Assembly: GCA_944391475.1 (NCBI GenBank)
Contig: CALXTR010000011.1
Span: forward strand, 1-52,783
Origin: an uncultured Alphaproteobacteria bacterium
GTDB lineage: Bacteria > Pseudomonadota > Alphaproteobacteria > RF32 > CAG-239
Length of the DNA: 52,783 bases
Direction of reading: 5' to 3'
Below, piece after piece: positions 52,091 through 52,783 of the stretch. The translations under genes and the position numbers were made by a program. The first letter of the stretch is position 1. Every line of letters begins with the position of its first letter. The notes under the pieces were generated by a model. That model had not been told where the DNA came from, searched no databases, and saw only the letters and a list, made by a program, of their open reading frames with translations.

Positions 52091-52783
52091 TTATTGTTCA
52101 CAATATTCTTTTACACTCTGATAAAAACCATAATTGCAAAGAGCATTGATAATATTATCAAATTTATCTTTTTGATCTTTATTTGGTGAAGATGCCAATA
52201 TTTTATCAAAAATCTTATTAAAATAAATTTCTTGATAACAATAAGGGCAATCAGAACTTTTAGGATAATATTGGCTGTGAAATTTATCATTTATTAAAAA
52301 TAAAGATAAAAAGTCCAACACATTATTAAGACTGTCGAAATCATGGATATAATTGACTATAACATCATAATCATCTGCAAAAATAGAAAATTTAACATAT
52401 ACGTGTTCTAAAATCTCTATAGCCCGCTTAAACCACCAATCTGCAACAGTATTAAAATTTTTAACACGAATAAAAAAGTGAATACCATCAAATATCGGCG
52501 CAAAATCATCCCATTTATTATGTTTATTAGTATAAGCAATTAAATCATCAATACATTTAGAAACACGATCTAAATCAACTTTCTCATCTCTTGATATAGA
52601 TGATGCTATATGGAAAAATGCTTGTTTTGTTATATTGATATCTTGCAATAATGCGTCACCTAAATCATCTTCAAGAGAAAATTCTTGTGCGTAAAAAAGA
52701 ACTCCGAAATGGTCAGCTAATCTTCTTTGATAAATTGATCGCTTTTCTCCGGAAAATACAGTTATTGCATATTGATATTCAGC
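52091..52783 (-). CDS. Partial hypothetical protein, 5' end outside the window
   Basis: The reading frame is open from its stop codon at 52091 to the window edge (231 codons); an internal TTG at 52648 is not the start because the frame continues upstream with normal protein sequence (RRLADHFGVLFYAQEF). It is helical with acidic and aromatic residues, and one CPYC motif (SSDCPYCYQ, near the C-terminus) that could bind metal or be redox active. No family is recognised. In an operon with the DUF5677-like gene. Confidence 0.7.
   Translation of the reverse strand, partial: AEYQYAITVFSGEKRSIYQRRLADHFGVLFYAQEFSLEDDLGDALLQDINITKQAFFHIASSISRDEKVDLDRVSKCIDDLIAYTNKHNKWDDFAPIFDGIHFFIRVKNFNTVADWWFKRAIEILEHVYVKFSIFADDYDVIVNYIHDFDSLNNVLDFLSLFLINDKFHSQYYPKSSDCPYCYQEIYFNKIFDKILASSPNKDQKDKFDNIINALCNYGFYQSVKEYCEQ

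Larger units (their letters stand above)
43481..52783 (+). mobile_element. Integrative element in tRNA-Leu(UAA), right end outside the window
   Basis: The left boundary is the tRNA-Leu 3' fragment. Inside are a tyrosine integrase, AT-hook-like and HTH-like small proteins, a primase/helicase, a DUF3768 protein, a second short recombinase, and cargo genes. The DNA is distinctly more AT-rich than the preceding 43 kb. No capsid, terminase, tail or conjugation gene is seen, so a phage satellite or small integrative mobilisable element is the best fit. Whether genes after the second recombinase (49.3 kb on) belong to the same element is not settled. Confidence 0.8.

Overview
The window looks like chromosome from an alphaproteobacterium that can live without oxygen and is probably host-associated. 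The evidence is a housekeeping block of alphaproteobacterial type (ptsP, a rodZ-like gene, ispG, hisS, prfA, dnaE), an oxygen-independent class III ribonucleotide reductase under tandem NrdR-type boxes, a flagellin, a classical autotransporter and a VirB8-like protein. No species can be named from sequence alone. Roughly the first 43.4 kb has moderate GC and dense genes. From about 43.5 kb to the right edge the DNA is visibly more AT-rich and carries mobile-element genes.

Layout. 1-3 kb: tRNA-Thr(GGU), a 55-aa basic protein, a small lipoprotein, a degenerate single-domain DEAD-box-like protein, an isochorismatase-fold hydrolase and a stand-alone mannose-6-phosphate-isomerase-type cupin. 3-10 kb: ptsP, rodZ-like, ispG, hisS and prfA, all on the plus strand and tightly packed. 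10-20 kb: a secreted protein built from a duplicated LprI-like/unknown module, dnaE with two overlapping membrane-protein genes, and a DUF2207-type membrane protein. 20-30 kb: a GlmU-type nucleotidyltransferase domain on its own, coupled to a one-TM protein and an M3 oligoendopeptidase; flagellin; a protein with a possible RelA/SpoT-like fold; a Sel1-repeat protein; an orphan VirB8-like protein divergent from a TolC-like lipoprotein with a C-terminal cadherin-like domain. 30-34 kb: the class III ribonucleotide reductase locus. 34-43 kb: a NADAR protein, a flavin reductase with a basic tail, small envelope and unknown proteins, a lysozyme-like membrane protein, an arsR gene beside a deletion scar, and a 1378-aa autotransporter.

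The most striking locus is 30.3-33.4 kb. The large NrdD subunit stops just after its zinc-binding motif, and the glycyl-radical segment is a separate 65-aa gene with its own ribosome binding site. A terminator-like hairpin then precedes nrdG, which starts at TTG. Two NrdR-type boxes exactly 31 bp apart overlap the likely promoter. Together these suggest a ribonucleotide reductase whose radical-bearing piece is a detachable, separately translated subunit.

From 43.0 kb on there is an integration hotspot. Two ~221-bp tandem units and a partial third each carry a tRNA-Leu 3' end and a terminator. The last ends in the 3' half of tRNA-Leu(UAA), directly followed by a tyrosine integrase. The integrated element continues past the right edge. 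It holds an AT-hook-like protein, a small HTH-like protein, a primase/TOPRIM/DUF3631 helicase, a DUF3768 protein, a second catalytic-domain-only recombinase, a WG-repeat protein, a DUF5677-like protein and a truncated gene. The integrase-regulator-primase order resembles phage satellites or small integrative elements. No structural phage or conjugation genes are visible, and the last three genes look like cargo of unknown function.
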